Assembly (NCBI GenBank): GCA_002435585.1
Contig: DJDY01000051.1
Location: 1 to 33,170 of the forward strand
Origin: Lachnospira sp. UBA5912
Lineage (GTDB): Bacteria; Bacillota; Clostridia; Lachnospirales; Lachnospiraceae
DNA length: 33,170 nucleotides
Direction: 5' to 3'
Shown: in pieces, positions 17,372 to 26,248 of the stretch
Layout: the number at the start of each line of letters is the position of its first letter
Numbering within the stretch: position 1 is the stretch's first letter
Notes under the pieces: generated by a model
What the model was told of the DNA's origin: nothing
The model's database searches: none
Seen by the model: the letters and a program-made list of their open reading frames with translations, nothing else
Position numbers and translations under genes: made by a program

Positions 17372-19459
17372 TTAGACATCCTGATTCTTCTTAGGCTTGA
17401 ATCCAAAACTTGTGTTAATAATCAACTTATCACATAACACAAACAATGATGGAAGTATGAATATAACTACAAACATACTTATAATCGCGCCTCGTGCCAT
17501 AAGTGTACATAATGAACCAATCATATCAACTGATGCTATGCATCCAACGCCAAATGTTGCTGCGAAGAAACCAAGCGCACTAACGATAATTGAAGGTATT
17601 GACGTTGCAAGTGCTGTCTGAATAGCTTCTTTCTTAGCTGCTCCCTGACTTCTTTCCTTCTTATATCTTGTTGTCATAAGAATAGCATAATCGACTGTTG
17701 CACCAAGCTGGATAGTACCTATAACAACTGATGCTATGAATGGTATCTGTGTATGTGTGAAATAAGGAATACCCATATTTACAAATATAGCAAACTCAAT
17801 AGCTGCAACAAGGATTATTGGAAGTGATATTGACTTAAGTACAACCAGGATAATAACAAATATAGCTACTATAGATACTGCACTGACTGTCTTAAAATCT
17901 TTATCTGTTATAGTAATCAGATCCTTAGTACAAGGAGCTTCACCCACTACCATTGCCTTTGAATCATAAGACTTAACAATATCATTTACCTTGTTTATCT
18001 GGTTATTAATCTCATCTGATGCTATCTTATAATCCGTTGCAATCATCATGATCTGATAATCATCACCTTTAAGCTCTGATACTGCCTTAGATGGAAGTAA
18101 TTCCTGTGGAATACCTGACTTAAGTGCCGTGTCAAGTCCAAGTGCGAACTGTACACCATCTACATTGCTTAACTTGTCAAGCATTTCATTGGCTGTATCT
18201 GTAGGCATGTTTGTATCAGCCAATATCATATATATTGAGTTCATATCAAAGTTTTCTTCCAGCTTCTTGTTAGCCTGTGAGCATGCAAGATCATCTGGAA
18301 GTGTATCAGACAGATCATAGTATACTGATGTATGGCTCTGTCCATATATAGCAGGTCCTAACAATACAAGGAAGATAATGATAAATATCCATGAGTGGTT
18401 TACTATAAATGTAGCAAGCTTATCAAAGCTTGGCATAATCTCTCTGTGCATTGTCTTTTCTAATGCCCTGTCAAATGTAAGAATTAATGAAGGAAGGATA
18501 GTTACACATCCGATAACACCAAATATAACACCCTTTGCCATAACAATACCAAGGTCAAGACCAAGTGTGAAGCTCATAAAGCAAAGTGCTATGAAACCTG
18601 CAACAGTTGTTATAGAAGAACCAACAACTGATGTAAGTGTATTACCTATGGCAACTGCCATAGCTTCCTTATGGTCATCCGGATACTGTTCTTTCATCTC
18701 CTTATAACTGTGCCACAGGAATATTGAGTAATCCAGTGTAACGCCTAACTGAAGTACTGCTGCCAATGCCTTGGTTATGTATGAAACCTCTCCCAAAAAG
18801 ATATTCGAACCAAGGTTGTATACAATCGCCATTCCTATACTTATCATAAAGAATACAGGTACAAGGAATGAATCCATAAATATTGCAAGTACTATACAAA
18901 CAAGTACAACTGCTATAAGTACATAGAGTGGAGTCTCTTTCTCTGAAAGATTCTTAGTATCTGTAACCACTGCTGACATACCACTTATGAATGCCTGACC
19001 TTGTGTCTGTTCCCTTATCTGTGTTATGGCATTCATTGTGTCATCACTTGAAGTTGTATTATCGAAGAATATTGCAAATAATGTTGTATCCGTGCTGTCA
19101 TTCTCGAAATACTTTCTAAACTTTGAAGGTACTATCTCTGATGGTACATCTTCACCAACTATTCCTGTATAAGAAATAACCTGTGCAACGTGCTCTACAT
19201 TTTCAACCTTCTTAATAAGCTTATCGGTAGACTTTGCATCCATATTCTGGACAACTACCATAGCATAGGCACCCTTATTGAAATCATCCATAAGAATGTC
19301 CTGTCCCTGCATAGTCTCAATCTCACTTGGAAGATAATACAGAATATCGTAATTAACTCTTGTATTAAAATATCCAAATGCAGATGGGATAAGAAGCAGG
19401 ACGCTCAGAATCAGAATTGGAATTCTAAGCTTAACAATTACTTTTCCAAACTTTTCCAT
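17372..19459 (-). CDS. MMPL/RND-family transporter
   Basis: A 695-residue membrane protein with two repeated halves. Each has one N-terminal helix, an extracytoplasmic loop of about 120-150 residues and five more helices, the usual 12-helix RND layout. The proton-relay Asp-Tyr pairs are present in both halves: D243-Y244 in 'GVTLDYSIFL' and D590-Y591 in 'GATVDYAILM'. MMPL proteins export lipids, lipopeptides or drugs using the proton gradient. The ATG has GAGGCG 5 bases upstream. It leads an operon with the xxxLxxG lipoprotein and is divergent from tetR, whose probable operators overlap its promoter. The cargo is unknown. Confidence 0.9.
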   Translation of the reverse strand: MEKFGKVIVKLRIPILILSVLLLIPSAFGYFNTRVNYDILYYLPSEIETMQGQDILMDDFNKGAYAMVVVQNMDAKSTDKLIKKVENVEHVAQVISYTGIVGEDVPSEIVPSKFRKYFENDSTDTTLFAIFFDNTTSSDDTMNAITQIREQTQGQAFISGMSAVVTDTKNLSEKETPLYVLIAVVLVCIVLAIFMDSFLVPVFFMISIGMAIVYNLGSNIFLGEVSYITKALAAVLQLGVTLDYSIFLWHSYKEMKEQYPDDHKEAMAVAIGNTLTSVVGSSITTVAGFIALCFMSFTLGLDLGIVMAKGVIFGVIGCVTILPSLILTFDRALEKTMHREIMPSFDKLATFIVNHSWIFIIIFLVLLGPAIYGQSHTSVYYDLSDTLPDDLACSQANKKLEENFDMNSIYMILADTNMPTDTANEMLDKLSNVDGVQFALGLDTALKSGIPQELLPSKAVSELKGDDYQIMMIATDYKIASDEINNQINKVNDIVKSYDSKAMVVGEAPCTKDLITITDKDFKTVSAVSIVAIFVIILVVLKSISLPIILVAAIEFAIFVNMGIPYFTHTQIPFIASVVIGTIQLGATVDYAILMTTRYKKERSQGAAKKEAIQTALATSIPSIIVSALGFFAATFGVGCIASVDMIGSLCTLMARGAIISMFVVIFILPSLFVLCDKLIINTSFGFKPKKNQDV

Positions 19460-19574
19460 ACATTCGCCTCATTTCTACGTCTGCGACGTCTTTTTTCATA
19501 TTCATCCACCTTAGTACATCTGCCTTAACAGCTCCTATGGTTCTTAAAAATAAATATGATAAAAACTCTCAAAT

Positions 19575-19589
19575 ATGACCCATGGTCAT
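19575..19589. promoter_or_regulatory. Inverted repeat a, probable TetR operator
   Basis: ATGACC-CAT-GGTCAT is a perfect inverted repeat about 10-24 bases downstream of the inferred MMPL start site. Confidence 0.65.
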
Positions 19590-19605
19590 TTTCTTTACAA
19601 ACGAT

Positions 19606-19633
19606 ATTCTAACACAAATTGACTGGTAGTCAA
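19606..19633 (-). promoter_or_regulatory. Promoter of the MMPL-lipoprotein operon
   Basis: On the minus strand TTGACT (19628-19633), a 16-base spacer and TAGAAT (19606-19611). Its -35 box lies inside inverted repeat b and its start region abuts inverted repeat a, a classic repressible layout. Confidence 0.55.
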
Positions 19634-19634
19634 T
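19618..19634. promoter_or_regulatory. Inverted repeat b, probable TetR operator
   Basis: ATTGACT-GGT-AGTCAAT is a perfect 17-base inverted repeat covering the -35 box of the MMPL promoter. It shares TGACY-N3-RGTCA with repeats a and c. Confidence 0.68.
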
Positions 19635-19639
19635 ATTAA

Positions 19640-19658
19640 AAATGACCTCAAGTCATTT
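19640..19658. promoter_or_regulatory. Inverted repeat c, probable TetR operator
   Basis: AAATGACCTCAAGTCATTT is a 19-base inverted repeat with one mismatched pair, just upstream of the weak tetR -10. It would let TetR repress its own gene. Confidence 0.6.
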
Positions 19659-19692
19659 TTTTATAGATTTTTTATTTTCTTCGTGGTAAACT

Positions 19693-19762
19693 ATGTGCGT
19701 AAGCATGAGCCGTGCCAGCTAAAAGAATAAAAAGGGGACTGTACTTGCACATGTTCTTTTAG
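19693..19762 (+). ncRNA. Possible pseudoknot in the tetR leader
   Basis: ATGTGC (19693-19698) pairs with GCACAT (19747-19752), and CTAAAAGAA (19719-19727) pairs with TTCTTTTAG (19754-19762). The pairings interleave, giving an H-type pseudoknot with a single base between the two 3' arms. A TGC-GTAA-GCA mini-hairpin follows the first arm. It matches no riboswitch class that I can recall. Chance pairing in AT-rich DNA is possible. Confidence 0.3.
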
Positions 19763-19830
19763 ACTTTTCACTGATAGGGCGGATGCCTGTAAGAATATAA
19801 CCAACACAACATAGAAATGAGGTTTTTCAT

Positions 19831-20475
19831 ATGGGAAAACTAGAAACTAATAAACAACAAAAAAGAACATCTTTATTAGATACCGCATTTAAACTGTTCA
19901 CAACACAGGGGGTATCTAAAACATCTATAGCAGAGATATCTCAGAAGGCTGGAATAGCAAAAGGAACATTCTATCTTTATTTTAAAGATAAATACGACAT
20001 AAGAAACAAGCTTATATCACACGAGGCAAGCAAGCTTTTTAAGAATGCCGTTTCAGCTCTTAATAGCCACATAAACGACAATAACACTGAGAATAAAGGC
20101 TTTAATATTACATTTACTGAGAAGATTATCTTTATCGCTGATTATATTATAAATGCATTAAACAGTAACCAGACACTTCTTACTTTCATATCAAAGAATC
20201 TGTCATGGGGTATATTCAAGGAAGCACTTACAACGAATGTTGCTGATGATGATATTAATTTCAAAGACATATATTATGATATGCTGGCGGAATCAGGACT
20301 TAATCTCAAAGAGCCTGAAATAATGCTTTTTATGATAGTAGAACTTATAAGTTCAACATGCTACAGTGCGATTCTTTACAAGGAACCTGCTGACATAGAT
20401 AAGTTAAAGCCTTATCTTTATAATACTATCAAGGCTATTATTAATGAACACATTAATAACGACCAGGCTGAATAG
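19831..20475 (+). CDS. TetR-family transcriptional regulator
   Basis: A 214-residue regulator with a TetR_N helix-turn-helix at about residues 10-56 ('SLLDTAFKLFTTQGVSKTSIAEISQKAGIAKGTFYLYFKDK') and an all-helical ligand domain after it. GAGG lies 8 bases before the ATG. It is divergent from the MMPL gene, and the three TGACY-N3-RGTCA repeats between them are its likely sites, so it should repress the transporter operon and itself until a ligand binds. The ligand is unknown. Confidence 0.9.
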   Translation: MGKLETNKQQKRTSLLDTAFKLFTTQGVSKTSIAEISQKAGIAKGTFYLYFKDKYDIRNKLISHEASKLFKNAVSALNSHINDNNTENKGFNITFTEKIIFIADYIINALNSNQTLLTFISKNLSWGIFKEALTTNVADDDINFKDIYYDMLAESGLNLKEPEIMLFMIVELISSTCYSAILYKEPADIDKLKPYLYNTIKAIINEHINNDQAE

Positions 20476-20496
20476 TCACTTTCTTATCCATAACAA

Positions 20497-20536
20497 AAGG
20501 TCAGGATAAACATCTTACTGATGCTATCCTGACCTT
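20497..20536. terminator. Bidirectional terminator between tetR and pel9
   Basis: AAGGTCAGGATA / TATCCTGACCTT form a 12-base-pair stem with a 16-base loop. On the minus strand it is followed by TTTTG, so it suits the pectate lyase mRNA best. On the plus strand the tail is AATTT. Confidence 0.82.
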
Positions 20537-20582
20537 AATTTACGTTTATCTTTAGTTCTTTGCTACTATTCCCTCATAATAC

Positions 20583-20610
20583 GATACATAAGACCTCACA
20601 TCTATGTATC
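20583..20610. repeat. Inverted repeat after the pectate lyase stop codon
   Basis: GATACATA and TATGTATC, separated by 12 bases, make a perfect 8-base-pair hairpin between the stop at 20627 and the terminator. It has no T-run and may protect the mRNA 3' end. Confidence 0.45.
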
Positions 20611-20626
20611 ATATATGTTTTATTAA

Positions 20627-23600
20627 TTATATTCTCTTCTTCTTGTTATCATATACAACTACTGATAAAACAAGACCTGCTGCCATCATAGCCAATACTG
20701 CATATACGGCTGGATGTGCTGCATCTGCTGTTGCAGTACCTTCACCTGATTCTGCATTGGCTGCTGAACTATCAACATTAGCATTATCCTGTACTGTATC
20801 ACTAGCTACATCTGATGTAGAAGGTGTTGTAGGTGTTGTTGAAGGTTCTGTTGGCTGTGAAGGATTAGAAGGCTGTGCTGGCTGTGTTGGTGTATCACCC
20901 TTGCCATCATCCTTACCAGGATTGCTCTTTACTGTATCCTTGTATACAATTGCATATGTAGAAAACTTATCTGTACTGAATGTAATTGTAAGCTTGCCAT
21001 CAATTGTTTCAACCTTAGCATCACTTATAACTTCTGCAACGCCATCGTGTACTCTTACTATACTATATTCTCTTGTCTTATTAGTATCTTTGTTAATAAG
21101 CTTTTCTGGTACTGTTACATTAAACTTAACAGGACTGTTTGTAACCTTTACTGCTGTTGGCTCATTATCACCAACTGTCTTATTGATTGATAAATCAATA
21201 TACTGTCCAATTACACCATCTGCTATAGCTTCTTTAACCTTTGCGTTAACAAGTTCTATATCTTTCTTAACTGATTCATCAGCCTTTGCTTCATCGATAT
21301 TGTTAACATCTACTGAAATCTTAACATCTGCACCTCTCTTATAAGCATCCCATTCCTCTGCATTAAGCACATCTGTTACTTCTAACTCAGTCTTAACTGC
21401 TGGTGCATCTGCCTTTTCTACTGTGTCAGCTATTTCAATCTTACCAGGTGCTACTGTACTTGGCTGGACTGATATAGCATCTGCACTTGTTACATCAAGT
21501 CTTGCACCAGAATCAGCTGGAGCGGATTCATTTAATTCAAGAAGACCATGCATGTTGATTGTTCCGTCTTCATTTCTTGTAGGAAGAACTGAAGTGTCAA
21601 CACTTACGAACCAGTCATCTGTTGCTTCTACACCATTGCTGTTGTATGAAGCACTACCATTATAAATATAGTTATTTTCGCTATGAAGAGCAAAAGGAAT
21701 TAAGTCTTCAAGCTTTGTATTCTTCTCGTTATTAATAGAAATTAATCCGTTAACAACCCATTCCTTCTTGTTAGAATCCTTAGTATTAAGACCTACATTA
21801 TAAGCACTGTTGTTGATTGAGTTATTGTAAGATGTGCAATCATATATCTTAATATCAGGACAACTGTTACTTGTAATTCCCTTAGCATGGTTATCAAATG
21901 TGATACTGTTCTTAAGAACGTGACCACCCTTTAAGTAACCACCACCAAGCTTGAAACCATTACCTTCGCCATATTCATAGTTAGCATCTGTAATATCGTC
22001 TGTTGTAAGCCATCCGTTGTTGTAAGCTACACAGTTTTCTATAGTTACAAGACCAATTTCACCAGATACTGACTTGGCATAAAGGTCCCATCCATCATCA
22101 ATGTTGTTATGTGAGATACAACCATAGAATTTGTTTCCATTACCGCAGGTAAGCTTAGCTGCGAAACCATCGGCATCGTTACGTCCTGCATCACAGTTAT
22201 CAAATGACTCACAGTTCTTTATAAGGTTGTCTGTTGGCCATAACTTATACTTAATACCTGTCTTGTTATCAGCGCTTCCTGAACGGCTTATCTGGATACC
22301 TGTGTTAGCTGAATGCTCAACTGTACACATTTCAATTATGTTGTTGTTACCATTAATCTGGATACCTACGCCTGTTGAATCCTTTACATAAATACCATAT
22401 ACATGCCAGTAATCTCCAATAACTGATAAACCAACACCTTCAAATACTGCCTTACCTGTATTCTGCGCTACAAGTGTAATCATCTTATCTGCTGTACCGC
22501 TTACGCTTCTCTGGATTGATATCCAGTCCTTATATATACCATCCTTAAGAACGATTGTCTGTCCTGGCTGTGCATACTGTACTGCTGTTGCAAGATTTAA
22601 TGGCTTTGCTTCTGTACCATCACCATCTGACATTCCTTCTGGTGAAACTACAAGAATACCATTTTCCTCTCCATAAACAGCACGCTTAACTGCTACATCT
22701 CCTGTAAGTTCATCTGTAGATGTAATCTTATCACTTGCTGCTGGAGCAAATGTGTAGCTTATCTTATTGTCACCAACATTAACTGCTACATTTACTCTGG
22801 CTGCATCACCTGCTGATAATACTTCTTCATAAGCCTGTCCGTCTGGACCTGTTACCTTAAGTGTACCATCACAGTTAGGAACATAGATGAATTCATATTC
22901 TGCTGCACCTACTGTATTAGAAGAATATACTCTTCCGCTTGGCTTTACCTTTTCATCAGAGCTGCCATTAGCTGTAATACCCTTGCTCTCTGACTTAGTG
23001 AACTTGATATTGCTAATCTTAACACCGATTTTTCTACTTACCATTACACCAACAACAACTGTTCCGTCTTCCTGAACTGAAGTAAATGAGTTATCCTCAT
23101 TCTTAAGCTCTTCGCCGTTGCATACTGCTGTGTAACCATTATCTGTCTTCTCAAGTGAGAATTCATATGTTGCATCTGCTGCAAATGATGTCTTTGTATT
23201 CTTGAAGTCTGACTTTGTAACAACTCTGTCAACACCATCATTATTTGATGAATCTGCTGATGTATAACCTGTTACATTTCTCATACATGGATATGCTGAC
23301 TTGCTGCTATATACCATAGATGATGCATAGTTGAAGTACTTATGTACATAGTCAACGCTTCCCCAGTTGTTAACACCAAGTGTATCTGCTGCAACTACAC
23401 CAAAGCCTGTCTGGTTATCAGGAGTCTTTGAAGTATCTGTTACTGTAAATGTAGCTGATAACTTGAAGTTTTCTGTATCTGGGTCAATCTTTGTATAGTA
23501 GTAAGAGAAACCGTCTTCATCATCTGATATCTTACCACTTGTCTGTGAAGCAAGTTCAATAGTTCCGTTTGTGTTAGAAATATCTACTGCTTCTACATTG

Positions 23601-25870
23601 TTTTCCTTATTAGCTGTTGATTCCTGTGAATCAAGGTCGTACTTTGTTACAGTACCATCTTCCTGTGTAATAACTGCATTAGTTGTCTGTGCCGAACCTA
23701 CTGTAGCAACATACCACTTCTGGTCTGCTTCGCTCTTTACTTCTACTGTTGAAGTAGCATTTGCAACAAAACCGTCACTGTTTCTTGTTGCTTCAACCTT
23801 GAATTCGTAGCTCTTTCCGGCTTCAAGACCCGTTACTGTATAATCTGCCTGATTAGCTGCAAGGTCTTTAACTGCATATGTGTAATCGCCTGTGCTTCCA
23901 GCTTCTCTGTAGCTTACTGCATAGCTGTCTGCATCTTCGATATTAACCCAGTCAAGGTATACTCTTCCGTTACCCTTGTTCTGAGCCCATGTTATAACTG
24001 GCTTTCTTACTGCAAGTGTATAAGGACCATAATTGTATACTTCACTTGCCTTATCTGCTGAACCAACTCTCTGTGCAACTGCTGTAAATGTGTAATCACC
24101 TGACCAGAGTGGTGTAAATGTTACAGAATCTGCCTGTGCCTTAACATTAATTGTAGATACTTCACATCCACCTTCAAGCATTGTAATCTTTACATTCTCT
24201 GCACCATTAAGTTCATCAACATTAGCTGTGAACTTAACAATGAAGTTACCATCTTCATCTGTTGTAACTGACTCGATAACAGGAGCTGTTATTGTATCCC
24301 AGCCAACTGCCTGCTTATCTTCTTCTGGGTCATATTCTACCTTGATATCATATATATCAGCACCCTTTTCGCTACCGATATAGTATGTACCTGGCTTAAC
24401 ATTTTCTACTGTATATGTTCCTATTTCGTCTGTAGCACCTAACTGGCCTATTGCTGTACCAGAAGTAACGCCTGTCTTGGCATAGATAAGGTTAGTACCT
24501 TCACCAGATGCACCCTTAGCTGCTGCTACAAGAGTAATTTTAGCTGTCTTTTCAACATTAACCTTAATTGTTGCTGTTCCATCTGATAACTTAGTAGCTC
24601 CACTAAGCTGAAGCTTATTGTTATATGTAACACCCTTGTATTCTGCTGGTGCTGCTAACTTGATAAATACATTCTTTGAACCCTTGCCGGCTACTGTGAA
24701 GTAACCATCTGTTCCTACTGCTGTATCTGCTGTTACCTTTAACTTACCATCTTCACCTGCATTAGAAACATCAAGGTCATTAGCATTCATTTCATACTTT
24801 TCGATATACTTAACACTCATATCGAATATATCAAGACCGTTCTTAGAACCAATCTTATATGTACCTGCTGGAAGTTCTACTGTATACTTAGCTGCTGTAC
24901 CCTTTTCAAATACTGCATCTGCAAGTGTAACTGTAGCACCGCCATCCTTAACATACTGTAATTCTGGAACTGCTGAACCCTTCTGGGCTGCTACTAATGT
25001 AAGTCTGAAATCATTAGCAGCTGTAAATGTAATTACTGCTTTTTCTTTTCCATCTGTAAATGTTGGACTTCCATCAAGTCTTAATGATGTTGTAAGTGTT
25101 TCCTTACCATAAGCTACTGACTGGTCAGCAACTAACTTTGTCTTATCACCATTCTTGTATACACTAAAGAAACCTGATAATGCAGAGTCTGCTATAAGCT
25201 TGCCATCACTGAATAATGATGCATCTACTGTTGTTCCTTTGATTGAATATTCTGGTAAAAGGCTTTGAACCTCTACATATAAGAAGTCACCACCATTGTC
25301 ACCACCTAACCAGTACTGACCTGCTTCACCAAGTGTGAATTCAATCTTATTTACAACGCTTGTATCATTTTCCATCTCGATAGATACTGCCTTACCATTA
25401 GCCTTGGCATACTGGAATGAATGCTTGCTGTCATTAACTGCCTTTACAGCAACATAGGCTATAACCTTAACTGGCTCTGTTGTTGTAAAACCAAGCCCTG
25501 CCTGACCATTATTAGTCTTTAATGCACCGCCGAGATTAAGTGCCTGTGTATAATCACCCATTTCACAGCTACGTTCACCATCTGTGAACTGCTTTAATGA
25601 GTTCTTACTGCCTGTGGCACCGACAGTGAAATAATCATCTGTTCCTACTTTAATATCACCTGTAGCTGCTGCAAGCTTGCCATCTTCGCCAAACTGCTCA
25701 GCCTTGAGGTCTGCGGCATCCATGACATATGCCTTTTTTGCGGCTGCTGTTCCTTCACTTCCAGTAGTTTCTGCCGCAATGACAGTTGCTGGAACAGAAG
25801 GGAACATTCCTACTAACATAAGTACTGCACTGAATATGGCAAATACTCTGTTAAATGTCTTCTTCTTCAT
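20627..25870 (-). CDS. Surface-anchored multidomain pectate lyase, family PL9
   Basis: A 1747-residue secreted enzyme. Order: signal peptide (1-33); three related beta-rich modules starting near 47, 207 and 356, two of them ending in a 'Y.IGS..G.DI.D..V.Y' pattern, possibly carbohydrate-binding; two Fn3-like domains (about 527-620 and 622-712); a concanavalin-like sandwich (about 750-960); PL9 parallel beta-helix (about 1070-1455); a helix/beta domain; a Pro/Ser/Thr linker; one membrane segment (about 1722-1740) and a KKKRI tail. Calcium ligands D1234, D1258, D1259 and D1262 and catalytic K1307 ('GNGFKLGG') match D209, D233, D234, D237 and K273 of Dickeya Pel9A. It cleaves polygalacturonate by beta-elimination. 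No LPxTG-type sorting motif precedes the anchor. AGGAGG lies 5 bases before the ATG. Confidence 0.9.
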   Translation of the reverse strand: MKKKTFNRVFAIFSAVLMLVGMFPSVPATVIAAETTGSEGTAAAKKAYVMDAADLKAEQFGEDGKLAAATGDIKVGTDDYFTVGATGSKNSLKQFTDGERSCEMGDYTQALNLGGALKTNNGQAGLGFTTTEPVKVIAYVAVKAVNDSKHSFQYAKANGKAVSIEMENDTSVVNKIEFTLGEAGQYWLGGDNGGDFLYVEVQSLLPEYSIKGTTVDASLFSDGKLIADSALSGFFSVYKNGDKTKLVADQSVAYGKETLTTSLRLDGSPTFTDGKEKAVITFTAANDFRLTLVAAQKGSAVPELQYVKDGGATVTLADAVFEKGTAAKYTVELPAGTYKIGSKNGLDIFDMSVKYIEKYEMNANDLDVSNAGEDGKLKVTADTAVGTDGYFTVAGKGSKNVFIKLAAPAEYKGVTYNNKLQLSGATKLSDGTATIKVNVEKTAKITLVAAAKGASGEGTNLIYAKTGVTSGTAIGQLGATDEIGTYTVENVKPGTYYIGSEKGADIYDIKVEYDPEEDKQAVGWDTITAPVIESVTTDEDGNFIVKFTANVDELNGAENVKITMLEGGCEVSTINVKAQADSVTFTPLWSGDYTFTAVAQRVGSADKASEVYNYGPYTLAVRKPVITWAQNKGNGRVYLDWVNIEDADSYAVSYREAGSTGDYTYAVKDLAANQADYTVTGLEAGKSYEFKVEATRNSDGFVANATSTVEVKSEADQKWYVATVGSAQTTNAVITQEDGTVTKYDLDSQESTANKENNVEAVDISNTNGTIELASQTSGKISDDEDGFSYYYTKIDPDTENFKLSATFTVTDTSKTPDNQTGFGVVAADTLGVNNWGSVDYVHKYFNYASSMVYSSKSAYPCMRNVTGYTSADSSNNDGVDRVVTKSDFKNTKTSFAADATYEFSLEKTDNGYTAVCNGEELKNEDNSFTSVQEDGTVVVGVMVSRKIGVKISNIKFTKSESKGITANGSSDEKVKPSGRVYSSNTVGAAEYEFIYVPNCDGTLKVTGPDGQAYEEVLSAGDAARVNVAVNVGDNKISYTFAPAASDKITSTDELTGDVAVKRAVYGEENGILVVSPEGMSDGDGTEAKPLNLATAVQYAQPGQTIVLKDGIYKDWISIQRSVSGTADKMITLVAQNTGKAVFEGVGLSVIGDYWHVYGIYVKDSTGVGIQINGNNNIIEMCTVEHSANTGIQISRSGSADNKTGIKYKLWPTDNLIKNCESFDNCDAGRNDADGFAAKLTCGNGNKFYGCISHNNIDDGWDLYAKSVSGEIGLVTIENCVAYNNGWLTTDDITDANYEYGEGNGFKLGGGYLKGGHVLKNSITFDNHAKGITSNSCPDIKIYDCTSYNNSINNSAYNVGLNTKDSNKKEWVVNGLISINNEKNTKLEDLIPFALHSENNYIYNGSASYNSNGVEATDDWFVSVDTSVLPTRNEDGTINMHGLLELNESAPADSGARLDVTSADAISVQPSTVAPGKIEIADTVEKADAPAVKTELEVTDVLNAEEWDAYKRGADVKISVDVNNIDEAKADESVKKDIELVNAKVKEAIADGVIGQYIDLSINKTVGDNEPTAVKVTNSPVKFNVTVPEKLINKDTNKTREYSIVRVHDGVAEVISDAKVETIDGKLTITFSTDKFSTYAIVYKDTVKSNPGKDDGKGDTPTQPAQPSNPSQPTEPSTTPTTPSTSDVASDTVQDNANVDSSAANAESGEGTATADAAHPAVYAVLAMMAAGLVLSVVVYDNKKKRI

Positions 25871-26076
25871 AAATTCCTCCTATAAAAAGCTTAGTGATAA
25901 CATTTCATAAGTAATTAACTAACTTAGTGATTTTAAACAATTACAAAATATACGTCAGTCTTTAATTAAACATATTTTATACAATCATAATCGTTTGTGC
26001 TTATCTGTATTGTATATTTTTCATGAACCTCAAAGTTTTTATTAATATTTTTTAGAAACATTTCACAATAGATTGA

Positions 26077-26105
26077 ATTATAGAATACTTTGTAAGATAA
26101 CGCAA
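26077..26105 (-). promoter_or_regulatory. Promoter of the pectate lyase gene
   Basis: On the minus strand TTGCGT (26100-26105), a 17-base spacer and a perfect TATAAT (26077-26082). The start site near 26070 gives a 5' leader of about 200 bases. Confidence 0.55.
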
Positions 26106-26152
26106 GTACTTTTATATAAGTTTTTAATATTTTTGTAACATTTTTAATTAAG

Positions 26153-26196
26153 ATAAAAAAAGGAAGAAAACCACGTACATCCGTAGTTTTCTTCCT
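26153..26196 (-). terminator. Terminator of the housekeeping operon after rsmI
   Basis: AGGAAGAAAAC / GTTTTCTTCCT arms with an inner ACG/CGT pairing. On the minus strand the stem is followed by a run of seven T, about 50 bases after the rsmI stop. Confidence 0.88.
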
Positions 26197-26248
26197 ATAA
26201 TATATATTTTAACATGATATTTTTTTTAATTATAACTTAGCCAAAAGA

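Larger units (their letters stand above)
19460..19830. other. Divergent control region between the MMPL gene and tetR
   Basis: This 371-base region holds the MMPL promoter, three related inverted repeats and a structured leader candidate for tetR (listed separately). It also contains a palindrome ACGTC-TGC-GACGT at 19477-19489, in the MMPL leader. For tetR only a weak -10 (TATAGA, 19662-19667) was seen, just after the third inverted repeat. Confidence 0.7.
25871..26248. other. Leader of the pectate lyase gene and rsmI terminator
   Basis: The 378 gene-free bases hold a pel9 promoter (26077-26105), a very AT-rich leader of about 200 bases and the rsmI terminator (26153-26196). No small gene and no cre-type operator were recognised. 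Confidence 0.7.

Noticed and set aside
20604..21344. A 246-codon open frame opposite the 3' end of the pectate lyase gene
   Set aside because: It mirrors the low-complexity linker and C-terminal domain, has a Ser/Val/Leu-only composition and no ribosome site; the opposite frame has clear domains and a good start.
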